From the NCBI RefSeq assembly GCF_014646115.1, contig NZ_BMMV01000034.1:1-64000 (forward strand): a DNA stretch of 64,000 bases, written 5' to 3'. A program made the position numbers and the translations under genes. The stretch is from Streptomyces camponoticapitis (lineage in GTDB: Bacteria; Actinomycetota; Actinomycetes; Streptomycetales; Streptomycetaceae). Below the pieces are notes generated by a model that was not told where the DNA came from, did not search any database, and worked only from the letters and a program-made list of their open reading frames with translations. This document shows positions 32,692 to 40,707 of this stretch, one piece after another. How positions within the stretch are numbered: position 1 is the first letter of the stretch; every line of letters begins with the position of its first letter.

Positions 32692-33958
32692 TCGCGGCCT
32701 CCTCCACGCCGTTGAACCCGGTCTCCCGCCAGTCGTCGGGCAGCAGGTGGTCCAGGACGTCGTCGACGGTCACGGCGCCGAGCAGCGAACCGCTCTCGTC
32801 CACGACCGGCGCGGCCACCATGTTGTACGCGGCGAGATAGCCGGTGACCTCGGGCAGCGGCGTATCGGGGGCCAGTGGCGGCAGGTCGCTCTCCACGATC
32901 GAGCCGACCAGGGTGAACGGCGGCTCGCGCAGGAGCCGTTGGAAGTGGACCATGCCCAGATACTTGCCCGTCGGTGTCTCGTCCGGCGCCCGGCACACAT
33001 AGACCTGGGCGGCCAGCGCGGGCGAGAGGGTCTGCCGGCGCACCCGCGCCAGCGCGTCGGCGACCGTCGCGTCCGGACGCAGCACGATCGGCTCGGTGGT
33101 CATCAGACCGCCCGCCGTCCGGTCCTCGTACGCCAGCAGCCGGCGTACGTCGGCGGCCTCGCCGGGCCGCATCAGCGCCAGCAGCCGCTCCTTGTCCTCC
33201 TCGGGCAGTTCGGCGAGGAGGTCGGCCGCGTCGTCCGGGTCCATGGCCTCCAGGACGTCGGCGGCCCGGTCGTCCTTCAGCTTCCCCAGGATCTCCACCT
33301 GGTCGTCCTCGGGCAGCTCCTCCAGGACGTCGGCGAGCCGGTCGTCGTCGAGGGCGGCGGCCACCTCCGCGCGCCGCTTGGGCGATAGATGATGCAGCAC
33401 GTTGGCCAGGTCGGCGGGGCGCAGCCGCTCGAAGGTCGCGACGAGGTTCTCCGCGCCCTGGCCGTCCTCCTCCAGCGTGAAGCCGGTGACCGCCGACCAG
33501 TCGAGGGTCAGCGTCTCGCCGCGCCGGCGCAGCGCGCCGCTCTTGCCGCGCCGGACGAAGACCTTCCCGATCTCCCACTCGCGGCGGGCGGGCAGCTGCT
33601 GGACCGCGACATCGAGGACGGTCACCCGCTCGCCGTTCTCCACGAGCTCCACGCGGCGGTCGAGCAGTTCGCCCAGGACCAGCCGCTCCGTGGGGCGCTG
33701 CTCGAAGCGCCGCATGTTGACCACGCCCGTCGTGATCACCTGACCCGACGCGACGCCCGTGATGCGGGTCATCGGCAGGAAGATCCGCCGTCGGCTGAGC
33801 ACCTCGACGACCATGCCGAGCACGCGCGGCGGCCGGCCGCCGACGCGCAGCATCGCCACCAGGTCACGTACCCGCCCCACCTGATCACCGTTGGGGTCGA
33901 AGACCGGCACACCGGCGAGGTGCGAGACGAAGACCCGGGAGGCGCCCGACGCCATCAT
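32681..33958 (-). CDS. MgtE N-domain and CBS protein without a transport domain
   Basis: This is a 425-residue soluble protein. Residues 8-60 look like a PRC-barrel (VFVSHLAGVPVFDPNGDQVGRVRDLV), with a second similar unit to about 160. The MgtE cytosolic domain follows at about 170-275, with its helical repeats (DVLEELPEDDQVEILGKL). Two CBS domains (TTEPIVLRPDATVADAL and VDESGSLLGAVTVDDVLDHLL) end the chain. The five-helix channel of true MgtE is absent, so it cannot transport Mg2+ itself. It may be a magnesium-sensing partner for another protein. GGAGGAGCGC precedes the ATG. It is like Rv1232c. Confidence 0.85.
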   Translation of the reverse strand: MMASGASRVFVSHLAGVPVFDPNGDQVGRVRDLVAMLRVGGRPPRVLGMVVEVLSRRRIFLPMTRITGVASGQVITTGVVNMRRFEQRPTERLVLGELLDRRVELVENGERVTVLDVAVQQLPARREWEIGKVFVRRGKSGALRRRGETLTLDWSAVTGFTLEEDGQGAENLVATFERLRPADLANVLHHLSPKRRAEVAAALDDDRLADVLEELPEDDQVEILGKLKDDRAADVLEAMDPDDAADLLAELPEEDKERLLALMRPGEAADVRRLLAYEDRTAGGLMTTEPIVLRPDATVADALARVRRQTLSPALAAQVYVCRAPDETPTGKYLGMVHFQRLLREPPFTLVGSIVESDLPPLAPDTPLPEVTGYLAAYNMVAAPVVDESGSLLGAVTVDDVLDHLLPDDWRETGFNGVEEAASGH

Positions 33959-34179
33959 GCGCTCCTCCTTGCCCGCGACTGTCCCTGCCGTGTCCGTGGC
34001 TGTCCCCGTATCGACCGCGACAACGGGTTCAGGCTAGCCCGTACCACTCCGTGCCGCCCCGCCGGATCCGTCCGTACGGTACGGGCGATCCGCCGCCGGG
34101 GCTCGTTGTCGATGGGTGTCGGCGGCACGGGTACGCTGCGGTCTGCCGTCCCCCGTCTCGCATGAGAGGCAGTGCGTTC

Positions 34180-34959
34180 GTGACCCTTTCCCGGTCCCTT
34201 GCCCGTCTTGGCCGGACCGCGTTTCCGGTGGCTCTCTGCGTCGGGATGACCGTCGCGCTCACGGCGTGCGGCGGCGACGAGGATCCGGACGCGGGCACCA
34301 ACGGCGTCGGCAAACTGTCGCCCGCCGGGATCGAGAAGAAGGCGAAGACGGCGGCCCGGGGCGCGGACGCGGTGCGCCTGGCGGGCACGGTCGTCACCGA
34401 CGGGCAGACGTACAAGCTCAGCATGTCCCTCAAGGAGGCCGGCGGTACCGGATCGGTCAGTTCCGAGGCCCTGGGCACGTTCGAGCTGCTGCGGGTCGGG
34501 GACGAGCTGTTCCTCAAGGCGGACGCCGAATTCTGGACCCACCCGGACGGCAAGGGCGGCGAGGGCACGAGCACCCCGCCGAGCGAGGCCGACTCCGAGG
34601 CCGCGGACAAGCTCGACGACAAGTACGTGAAGGTCCCCGAGGACGACCCGTCCTACGACCAGCTGCGGGGCTTCACCGACAAGACCGTGCTGCTCGACGG
34701 GCTGCTGGGGCTGCACGGCAAGCTCGGCAAGGGCGACCGATCCGAGATCGGCGGTATACGCACCATCGAGGTCAACGGCAGCGACGGCGCCGGCGGCTCG
34801 CTGAACGTCTCCCTGGAAGGCACGCCGTACCCGCTCCAGCTGGCCCGCGCGGGCGGCGCGGGAACACTCACGCTCAGCGACTGGGGCAAGGACTTCCCAC
34901 TGAAGGCGCCCTCCAAGGGCGAGACGGTCGACTACGGCAGCACGCTGCCGAGCAGCTGA
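34180..34959 (+). CDS. Secreted lipoprotein, unknown function
   Basis: This is a 259-residue lipoprotein. The signal peptide ends in the lipobox LTAC (about residue 31), followed by GGDEDPD. The mature part has alternating strands and an internal helix pair, and resembles the LppX/LprG-like or LolA-like lipoproteins of actinobacteria only in general pattern (AVRLAGTVVTDGQTYKLSMS, then LSLQLARAG-type strands). I do not assign a role. GTG 34180 has GAGAGG upstream; ATG 34162 is in frame. It is divergent from the MgtE-domain gene. Confidence 0.78.
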   Translation: MTLSRSLARLGRTAFPVALCVGMTVALTACGGDEDPDAGTNGVGKLSPAGIEKKAKTAARGADAVRLAGTVVTDGQTYKLSMSLKEAGGTGSVSSEALGTFELLRVGDELFLKADAEFWTHPDGKGGEGTSTPPSEADSEAADKLDDKYVKVPEDDPSYDQLRGFTDKTVLLDGLLGLHGKLGKGDRSEIGGIRTIEVNGSDGAGGSLNVSLEGTPYPLQLARAGGAGTLTLSDWGKDFPLKAPSKGETVDYGSTLPSS

Positions 34960-34975
34960 GCCGGCCCGGACGGGC

Positions 34976-35503
34976 TCAGCCCTTCTTCTTCGCGCGCTTG
35001 AACAGCAGACGCGGCACGGCCGCCGGCGCCGGCTGACGCGTCGTCGCCGGTGTGGGCAGCGGCGCCGCCGCCTGCGAGCCGTGCGGCATCTCGGTGATCG
35101 CGTCGCGCGGCTCCAGCCGCAGCACCCGCGACTCCCGCGCCCACCGGTCGGTCATCCCGTCGAAGTCCGGCGCGTTCAGCCGCTTGCCCTTCAGTTCGGC
35201 GACGGCCGTCTCCCACGCCTCCGTACGAGGAGCGAGTTCGGTGACGGACGCGGTCCAGGCCACCAGCCGCCCGCCTTTGTCCTTGCTCCGTACGGTCACC
35301 TCGGCGGTGGAGCCGTCGGTCAGCCCCGGCAGCGGCTGCTCGCCGTCGCCGTCCCCGACGACCAGCGCGGCGCCGTCGAGCCAGACGTGCCACAGGGCAC
35401 GGGCGGGACCGCCCGCCCGCACCCAGATGAGACCGGACTTCTTGGTGGCCTCCTCGACGAGCGCCTTGCCGAGGAGGGGGGAGCCGGGCAGGGTTTCTGT
35501 CAT
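34976..35503 (-). CDS. Conserved hypothetical protein
   Basis: This is a 175-residue soluble protein with strands and Trp residues in the first half (SGLIWVRAGGPARALWHVWLDGAALVVGDGD) and a basic C-terminus (LFKRAKKKG). Its first half resembles flavin-reductase-like or split-barrel proteins in pattern, but I cannot name a family. It starts 7 bases after a TAGGCT box with no Shine-Dalgarno. Its 5' end lies 20 bases from the corA stop, in the same direction. Confidence 0.7.
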   Translation of the reverse strand: MTETLPGSPLLGKALVEEATKKSGLIWVRAGGPARALWHVWLDGAALVVGDGDGEQPLPGLTDGSTAEVTVRSKDKGGRLVAWTASVTELAPRTEAWETAVAELKGKRLNAPDFDGMTDRWARESRVLRLEPRDAITEMPHGSQAAAPLPTPATTRQPAPAAVPRLLFKRAKKKG

Positions 35504-35510
35504 GCCCGGC

Positions 35511-35516
35511 AGCCTA
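35511..35516 (-). promoter_or_regulatory. TANNNT -10 box, leaderless start
   Basis: TAGGCT on the minus strand, 7 bases before ATG 35503, no Shine-Dalgarno. It lies just inside the gap behind corA. Confidence 0.45.
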
Positions 35517-35523
35517 GAGCGTG

Positions 35524-36639
35524 CTAGAGCCACCCGTTGCGCTTCAGCATCCGGTGGATGGTGAGGCAGACGACGGCGATGCCGCCCAGCACCATCGGGT
35601 AGCCGTACTTCCATCCCAGCTCGGGCATGTGCTCGAAGTTCATGCCGTAGACCCCGCAGACGGCCGTCGGTACGGCGATGATCGCCGCCCAGGACGTGAT
35701 CTTGCGCATGTCCTCGTTCTGCGCGACGGTCGCCTGAGCCAGATTGGCCTGGAGGATCGAGTTCAGCAGCTCGTCGAAGCCGACGACCTCCTCGTGCACC
35801 CTGGCCAGATGGTCGGCGACGTCGCGGAAGTACTTCTGCACGTCGGGCTCGACCAGCCGCATCGGGCGCTCGCTCAGCAGCTGCATCGGCCGCAGCAGCG
35901 GTGCCACGGCCCGCTTGAACTCCAGCACCTCACGCTTGAGCTGGTAGATCCGCCCCGCGTCCGAGCCGCGCGGGCTGCCCTTCGCGGGCGCCGAGAACAC
36001 ATCGATCTCGACCTCGTCGATGTCGTCCTGCACGGCCGCCGCCACCGCGATGTAGCCGTCCACGACATGGTCGGCGATGGCGTGCAGCACGGACGACGGG
36101 CCCTTGGCCAGCAGCTCGCTGTCCTCCTCCAAGCGGTGGCGCAGCGCGCGCAGCGAGCCCTTGCCGCCGTGCCGCACCGTGATGACGAAGTCCCGGCCGG
36201 TGAAGCACATCACCTCGCCCGTCTCCACGACCTCGCTGGTCGCGGTGAGCTCGGCGTGCTCGACGTAGTGGATGGTCTTGAAGACGGCGAAGAGGGTGTC
36301 GTCGTACCGCTCCAGCTTGGGCCGCTGGTGGGCGTGCACGGCGTCCTCGACGGCGAGCGGGTGCAGCCCGAACTCGGCCGCGATACCGGCGAATTCGGCC
36401 TCGGTCGGCTCGTGGAGACCGATCCAGGCGAAACCGCCGCCCCGTCGCACCTCCAGCATCGCCTCGTGCGGGGTGAGGCACGGCTCGTCCTTCACCCGGC
36501 GGCCGCCGCGGTAGACGGCGCAGTCGACGACGGCGCTGGAGGCCGAGGGGTCGCGCGTGGAGTCGTACGTGCTGTACGCGGTGTTGCTCTTGCGCAGGGA
36601 CGGACGGACCGCCGCACGCAGGTCACGGATCATCGACAT
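35524..36639 (-). CDS. corA: Magnesium/cobalt transporter CorA
   Basis: This is a 371-residue CorA family channel. The large cytoplasmic domain is followed by two C-terminal membrane helices, with the selectivity motif YGMNFEHMPEL between them. The long stalk helix (VAQNEDMRKITSWAAI) leads into the first helix. It mediates Mg2+ (and Co2+) uptake as a pentamer. ATG 36639 has a strong GGGAGGAG. A longer frame to 36954 is open but its upstream part is not CorA-like. The 465-base upstream gap contains a nested dyad that could be a leader RNA. It is the counterpart of Rv1239c. Confidence 0.93.
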   Translation of the reverse strand: MSMIRDLRAAVRPSLRKSNTAYSTYDSTRDPSASSAVVDCAVYRGGRRVKDEPCLTPHEAMLEVRRGGGFAWIGLHEPTEAEFAGIAAEFGLHPLAVEDAVHAHQRPKLERYDDTLFAVFKTIHYVEHAELTATSEVVETGEVMCFTGRDFVITVRHGGKGSLRALRHRLEEDSELLAKGPSSVLHAIADHVVDGYIAVAAAVQDDIDEVEIDVFSAPAKGSPRGSDAGRIYQLKREVLEFKRAVAPLLRPMQLLSERPMRLVEPDVQKYFRDVADHLARVHEEVVGFDELLNSILQANLAQATVAQNEDMRKITSWAAIIAVPTAVCGVYGMNFEHMPELGWKYGYPMVLGGIAVVCLTIHRMLKRNGWL

Positions 36640-36831
36640 GGCTGGCTCCTCCCGGAGAGGCCGTCGGCGGGGCGTGGCGCAGCCCGGAACGAGGACGTGA
36701 GGCGCGTACGTGCCGACAAGGATCGAGACGGCGTGACACGACGCGGCGCGCATACGTCCGCAAAGCGGGCGGCACCGCGAGGACGCGGTGACGGCATTCG
36801 CTACAGACAGGCAAAACAGAGCTGGTGCGGT

Positions 36832-36912
36832 GCTCTTCCGTCGTGCGACAAGCCGCGGGCCTGTACGGGGCAGGGCCTCAGATGCGAGAGGCGGTACAGC
36901 GCGAGGAAGAGC
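36832..36912. other. Nested inverted repeats, candidate structured RNA
   Basis: Three perfect stems are nested concentrically: GCTCTTCC (36832-36839) with GGAAGAGC (36905-36912), CTGTAC (36861-36866) with GTACAG (36894-36899), and GCCTC (36875-36879) with GAGGC (36888-36892). A small GTCG/CGAC pair lies at 36840-36849. Read leftward it would be in the 5' leader of corA. It does not fit a tRNA and I do not recognise an M-box. Confidence 0.45.
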
Positions 36913-37092
36913 GGCTGGTACTGGCCGGGTGACTTCGATCCACCGCAGCCCCACCTCCTCCTGCCGGTCCCCCGTAGGGGATGACGTATGTCGGGACTGG
37001 AAGGCGACGCTTTCCGCGTGCTGCCCGACCGGCGGCCCAGACTAGCAGCCGATCGACGCCAATTCCGTCTCCTGCCCGTTAAGACGGCGTTC

Positions 37093-37098
37093 TATGCT
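37093..37098 (+). promoter_or_regulatory. TANNNT -10 box, leaderless start
   Basis: TATGCT, 6 bases before ATG 37105, no Shine-Dalgarno. Confidence 0.5.
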
Positions 37099-37104
37099 CA
37101 CCGG

Positions 37105-37749
37105 ATGGCAGAAGTTCTCTCTCTGGTCGAGGCACGGTTGCGTACGGCGCTCGGCGAGCCGGACGCGCGCGCGGCGATGACGTTCGTGGGCACGGACCGG
37201 GTCGAGGTCCTGCGGTTTCTCGACCCGGGGGACCGGGAGAGGGACGGGGATTCCGCGGCCCCCGGAGACGGCACCGGCTCCGGGGGCGCCGTTGTGCGTT
37301 ACGCCACGCTCGGGATGTCCGCGCGGCCGATGGCCGACCCCACCGTCGTCGTGCCCGACCCGGCCCGGGGGCCGCGCGCCGAGCTGGTCCTGTCGGTACG
37401 GGCCGGGCTCGCCGACACCGACAAGGTGCTGCGCCCCCTCGCCGTACTGGCCGCGTCCCCCCAGGTCGAGGGGCTGGTGGTGACCCCCGGTGCCTCGCTG
37501 GAGGTCGGCGAACCCCTGTGGCCGGGCGCGCAGTTCAGCTCCGTGCTCGTCGCGGAGTCCGGCGGGCTGGTCCCCGATCTGGAGCTGGACGCGCCGCTCG
37601 ACCCCGTACGGTTCCTGCCGCTGCTCCCGATGACGGCCAACGAGGCCGCGTGGAAGCGGGTGAAGGGCGCGCAGGCGCTCCAGGAGCGGTGGCTGGCGCA
37701 CGGGACGGATCTGCGCGACCCGCTGCGCGGCTCGGTCGCGTTGGACTGA
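37105..37749 (+). CDS. Suppressor-of-fused-like domain protein
   Basis: This is a 214-residue soluble protein resembling bacterial proteins with the suppressor-of-fused fold. It begins with a helix (VLSLVEARLRTALGEP), has strands around VVRYATLGMSARPM and RAELVLSVRAGLADT, and ends with the conserved LPLLPMTANEAAWKR segment. In bacteria such proteins are often immunity or partner proteins, but here there is no toxin next to it and the gene seems to be core. It starts without a Shine-Dalgarno. Confidence 0.78.
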   Translation: MAEVLSLVEARLRTALGEPDARAAMTFVGTDRVEVLRFLDPGDRERDGDSAAPGDGTGSGGAVVRYATLGMSARPMADPTVVVPDPARGPRAELVLSVRAGLADTDKVLRPLAVLAASPQVEGLVVTPGASLEVGEPLWPGAQFSSVLVAESGGLVPDLELDAPLDPVRFLPLLPMTANEAAWKRVKGAQALQERWLAHGTDLRDPLRGSVALD

Positions 37750-37944
37750 CCCGCTCTTCGTCCCGGCGGTCGCGGCCGGCCGGCGTCGCGCCGTCCGACG
37801 CGGCGGCGTACGTGCGCCGCTGAACCCCGTACGCCGCCGTGAGGAGGACCCGTCTCGTACAGGCCGCCGGGATTTGCCGCCGTTCTGTGCCGGACGGGTG
37901 ATCGTCCTTGACGGGGCGTCGGCCGGGGAGGACCGTGGGGCGCT

Positions 37945-38583
37945 ATGAGGGGCGAACCAGGTTGCCCGAAGTGCGGTGGCCGGGTCAGGGCGCCCGGTCT
38001 CTTCGCCGACTCCTGGCAGTGCGACATGCACGGCACCGTGCATCCGCTGCAGCCGGTCATACCGCCCAGCGTCGAAGCCCTCGGGGTCGTGGTGAACCGC
38101 GCCCGAGTCCCCGTCTGGATGCCCTGGCCGCTCCCGGTCGGCTGGCTCTACACCGGTGTCGCGTACGCGGGTGACGACCGCAGCGGCGGCCGGGCCACCG
38201 CCGTCGCGTGCTCGGGACCCGGCCCGCTCGGCGGGTCGGGAGAACTGCTGCTGGTCGCCGAGGAGCTCGGCGTCGGACTCGGGGCCCGCTACGCCGGGAT
38301 CGACGGGCCCGACCCAGGCCCGCACATCTGCGCCGACAAGCCTCCGCACGCCAAACTGCTGGCCGCCGGGCGCCCCACCCCGCTCTGGCACGTGCCCGAC
38401 GCGCCGCCGGACCGCGCGGTCTTCGCCGGAGAGGCGCTCGGACTCTGGCTCTGGGCGATCGTCTGGCCCGAGCAGACGGGGCTGCTGATGTACGACGAAC
38501 TGGTGCTCACCGATCTGCGGGACGCCGGGGCCGAAGTGGATCTGCTGCCCTGCGGGGCGCTCTCGCCGCGCCTGCTGAGCTGA
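37945..38583 (+). CDS. Zinc-ribbon conserved protein (DUF6758-like)
   Basis: This is a 212-residue protein starting with a rubredoxin-like or zinc-ribbon half: Cys7 and Cys10 in CPKCG and Cys27 with His30 in WQCDMHG. The remainder is globular with conserved Trp-rich segments (PVWMPWPLPVGWLY, GLWLWAIVWPEQ). I know of no function. It lies alone between the suppressor-of-fused-like gene and the PHP gene, all rightward. The family number is from memory. Confidence 0.75.
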   Translation: MRGEPGCPKCGGRVRAPGLFADSWQCDMHGTVHPLQPVIPPSVEALGVVVNRARVPVWMPWPLPVGWLYTGVAYAGDDRSGGRATAVACSGPGPLGGSGELLLVAEELGVGLGARYAGIDGPDPGPHICADKPPHAKLLAAGRPTPLWHVPDAPPDRAVFAGEALGLWLWAIVWPEQTGLLMYDELVLTDLRDAGAEVDLLPCGALSPRLLS

Positions 38584-38692
38584 CCGGCGGCCGGCCGGAC
38601 CGGCTCGCACACGGGTCCGACCGTCCGGGACGTCTTCGAACGCCCGTTATCCTGGAGCGTCCCTGCCCGCCCGAGCCCCGGGAGTACGCGTC

Positions 38693-39562
38693 GTGCGCAT
38701 CGACCTGCACACCCACTCCACGGCGTCGGACGGTACGGACACCCCGGCCGAGCTGGTACGCAACGCGGTGGCCGCCGGTCTGGACGTCGTCGCCCTCACC
38801 GACCACGACACGACCCGGGGCCACGCCGAGGCGCTCAAGACCCTCGCCGATCTCGACACCGGCCTCACCCTCGTCACCGGCGCCGAACTCTCCTGCCGCA
38901 CCGACGGTGTGAGCCTGCACATGCTGGCGTACCTCTTCGACGCCGACGAGCCCGAACTGCTGCGCCAGCGCGAACTGGTGCGCGACGACCGGGTGCCGCG
39001 CGCGAGGGCGATGGTGGCCAAGCTCCAGGAGCTCGGCGTGGCCATCACCTGGGAGCAGGTCGCCCGGATCGCCGGAGACGGCTCCATCGGCCGCCCGCAC
39101 GTCGCTTCGGCGCTCGTCGAACTGGGCGTCGTGGACTCGGTCGACGAGGCGTTCTCCTCCCAGTGGCTCTCCGACCACGGCCGGGTGCACGTGCCCCGGC
39201 ACGAGTTGAACCCCTTCGACGCGATCCGGCTGGTCAAGGCCGCCGGCGGCGTCACCGTCGTCGCCCACCCGCTGGCCGTGACCCGTGGCGCCGTCGTCGC
39301 CGAGTCGGCGCTGGTGCGGCTGGCCGAGGCGGGACTCGACGGCATCGAGGTCGACCACATGAACCACGACGAGCCCACGCGCGCCCGGCTGCGCGGACTC
39401 GCCGCCGAGCTGGGTCTGCTCACGACCGGCTCCAGCGACTACCACGGCAGCCGGAAGACCGTCCGGCTCGGGGAGTACAGCACCGACCCGGAGATCTACG
39501 GCGAGATCGTCCGGCGTGCGTCGGGCGCCTTCCCGGTGCCCGGCACGGGCGGACACGCCTGA
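38693..39562 (+). CDS. PHP domain phosphoesterase
   Basis: This is a 289-residue metal-dependent phosphoesterase of the PHP family. The four motifs are clear: DLHTHST near residue 3, LTDHDTTRG near 37, GAELSC near 64 and the C-terminal SSDYHG. The closest characterised group is YciV/RNase AM-like enzymes that hydrolyse 3',5'-bisphosphonucleotides or 5' ends of RNA. The insertion with ISWEQVARIAGDGSIGRPHVASAL supports that group. Start GTG 38693. Confidence 0.85.
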   Translation: MRIDLHTHSTASDGTDTPAELVRNAVAAGLDVVALTDHDTTRGHAEALKTLADLDTGLTLVTGAELSCRTDGVSLHMLAYLFDADEPELLRQRELVRDDRVPRARAMVAKLQELGVAITWEQVARIAGDGSIGRPHVASALVELGVVDSVDEAFSSQWLSDHGRVHVPRHELNPFDAIRLVKAAGGVTVVAHPLAVTRGAVVAESALVRLAEAGLDGIEVDHMNHDEPTRARLRGLAAELGLLTTGSSDYHGSRKTVRLGEYSTDPEIYGEIVRRASGAFPVPGTGGHA

Positions 39563-39691
39563 CCGACCCGCACCACGTGCCCGTCGTAGCGCGCGCCCCG
39601 TGCCGCGCCGTCCGGGGCCGTGTACTGCGCCGCGCCCGGCCGCGTACCGCGCCCCGAATCCCGCCCCGCCCTCCTCCCGCAAGGCCACACC

Positions 39692-40297
39692 GTGTTCGAC
39701 GCCGCCGTTTTCGGCTCCCTCTTCCTGACCCTCTTCGTGATCATGGACCCGCCCGGGATCACACCGATCTTCCTCGGCCTCACCTCCGGCCGCCCCGCCA
39801 AGGTCCAGCGCCGGATGGCCTGGCAGGCGGTGGCCGTCGCCTTCGGTGTGATCTCCGTCTTCGGCCTCCTCGGCCAGCAGATCCTCGACTATCTGCATGT
39901 CTCCGTTCCCGCGCTAATGATCGCGGGAGGACTGCTCCTGCTGCTCATCGCGCTCGATCTGCTCACCGGCAAGAACGACGAGCCCAAGCAGACGAAGGAC
40001 GTCAACGTCGCCCTCGTACCGCTCGGCATGCCGCTCCTGGCCGGCCCCGGCGCGATCGTCTCCGTCATCCTCGCCGTCCAGCACGCCGACGGCACGGCGG
40101 CGCGGGTCTCGGTGTGGGCGGCGATCGTGGCGATGCACGCCGTGCTCTGGCTGACGATGCGCTACTCGCTGGTGATCATCCGCCTCATCAAGGACGGCGG
40201 TGTGGTGCTGGTGACCAGGCTCGCCGGAATGATGCTCTCCGCCATCGCCGTGCAGCAGATCATCAACGGCGTCACCCAGGTCGTCCAGGCCGCGTGA
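39692..40297 (+). CDS. MarC family membrane protein
   Basis: This is a 201-residue integral membrane protein with six hydrophobic segments. The family signatures are FVIMDPPGITPIFLGL at the N-terminus and PLLAGPGAIVSVI in the middle. MarC proteins are of unknown transport role, despite their name. GTG 39692 is chosen because the upstream sequence is not family-like. It ends in a terminator shared with the convergent small gene. Confidence 0.87.
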   Translation: MFDAAVFGSLFLTLFVIMDPPGITPIFLGLTSGRPAKVQRRMAWQAVAVAFGVISVFGLLGQQILDYLHVSVPALMIAGGLLLLLIALDLLTGKNDEPKQTKDVNVALVPLGMPLLAGPGAIVSVILAVQHADGTAARVSVWAAIVAMHAVLWLTMRYSLVIIRLIKDGGVVLVTRLAGMMLSAIAVQQIINGVTQVVQAA

Positions 40298-40305
40298 GAC
40301 CAAAG

Positions 40306-40335
40306 CGCCCCCGTACGGATCTCCGTACGGGGGCG
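40306..40335. terminator. Bidirectional terminator
   Basis: CGCCCCCGTACGGA (40306-40319) and TCCGTACGGGGGCG (40322-40335), 14 bp with a tight loop, between MarC and the convergent 50-residue gene. Confidence 0.75.
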
Positions 40336-40378
40336 TCTCGACATGTAGCCGATCAGTGGATCCGGGGGGATCCGGGAA

Positions 40379-40531
40379 TTACGAGGCCGGGGTTTCGGCC
40401 GGGCGGATGTAGAGGCGCTGCCCTGTTGAGGCGGCCTGCTGCACGATCTGATTGACGGAGGCGGCGTCCACGACGGTGCTGTCGACGGCGGTGCCGTCAG
40501 CATCGTTCAGTCGCATGATCTCGAAGCGCAT
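40379..40531 (-). CDS. Small conserved protein, 50 residues
   Basis: This 50-residue protein begins MRFEIMRLNDADG and ends RLYIRPAETPAS. It is predicted to be a small alpha/beta protein with no signal and no Cys. AAGGGAGAAG lies seven or so bases before the ATG, and it lies between a terminator and an AT-rich promoter gap, so it is a self-contained unit. I believe it recurs in Streptomyces but cannot state a function. The next gene, the NYN protein, is divergent. Confidence 0.75.
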   Translation of the reverse strand: MRFEIMRLNDADGTAVDSTVVDAASVNQIVQQAASTGQRLYIRPAETPAS

Positions 40532-40707
40532 ATCGCTTCTCCCTTCGTCTGATCCTCCGTAGGAGAACTGTGTGTGACGGATGACCCATCGTTGATTACA
40601 TCAGGCGACAACGCCTTGCCCTCTGCAAACATTCCCTACACTAAAGAAATTTTTCGGATGGCTAATTACTGGCGAGTAAAGCCGTACCCACGGACAATGG
40701 ACCGCGT

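Larger units (their letters stand above)
36640..37104. other. 465-base intergenic region upstream of corA
   Basis: This is the longest gap in the window. The corA gene reads leftward from it and the suppressor-of-fused-like gene rightward. It holds a nested dyad at 36832-36912, a small hairpin (TCCCC-CGTA-GGGGA, 36968-36981) and the TATGCT box for the rightward gene. No frame across it shows consistent coding bias. Confidence 0.6.

Noticed and set aside
36832-36912. tRNA gene at the nested dyad
   Set aside because: There is no T-loop GTTCGA-type sequence, no proper D-arm and no 7-bp acceptor with correct spacing.
36640-36954. N-terminal extension of CorA
   Set aside because: A strong GGGAGGAG precedes ATG 36639, CorA similarity starts there, and the upstream part overlaps the nested dyad.
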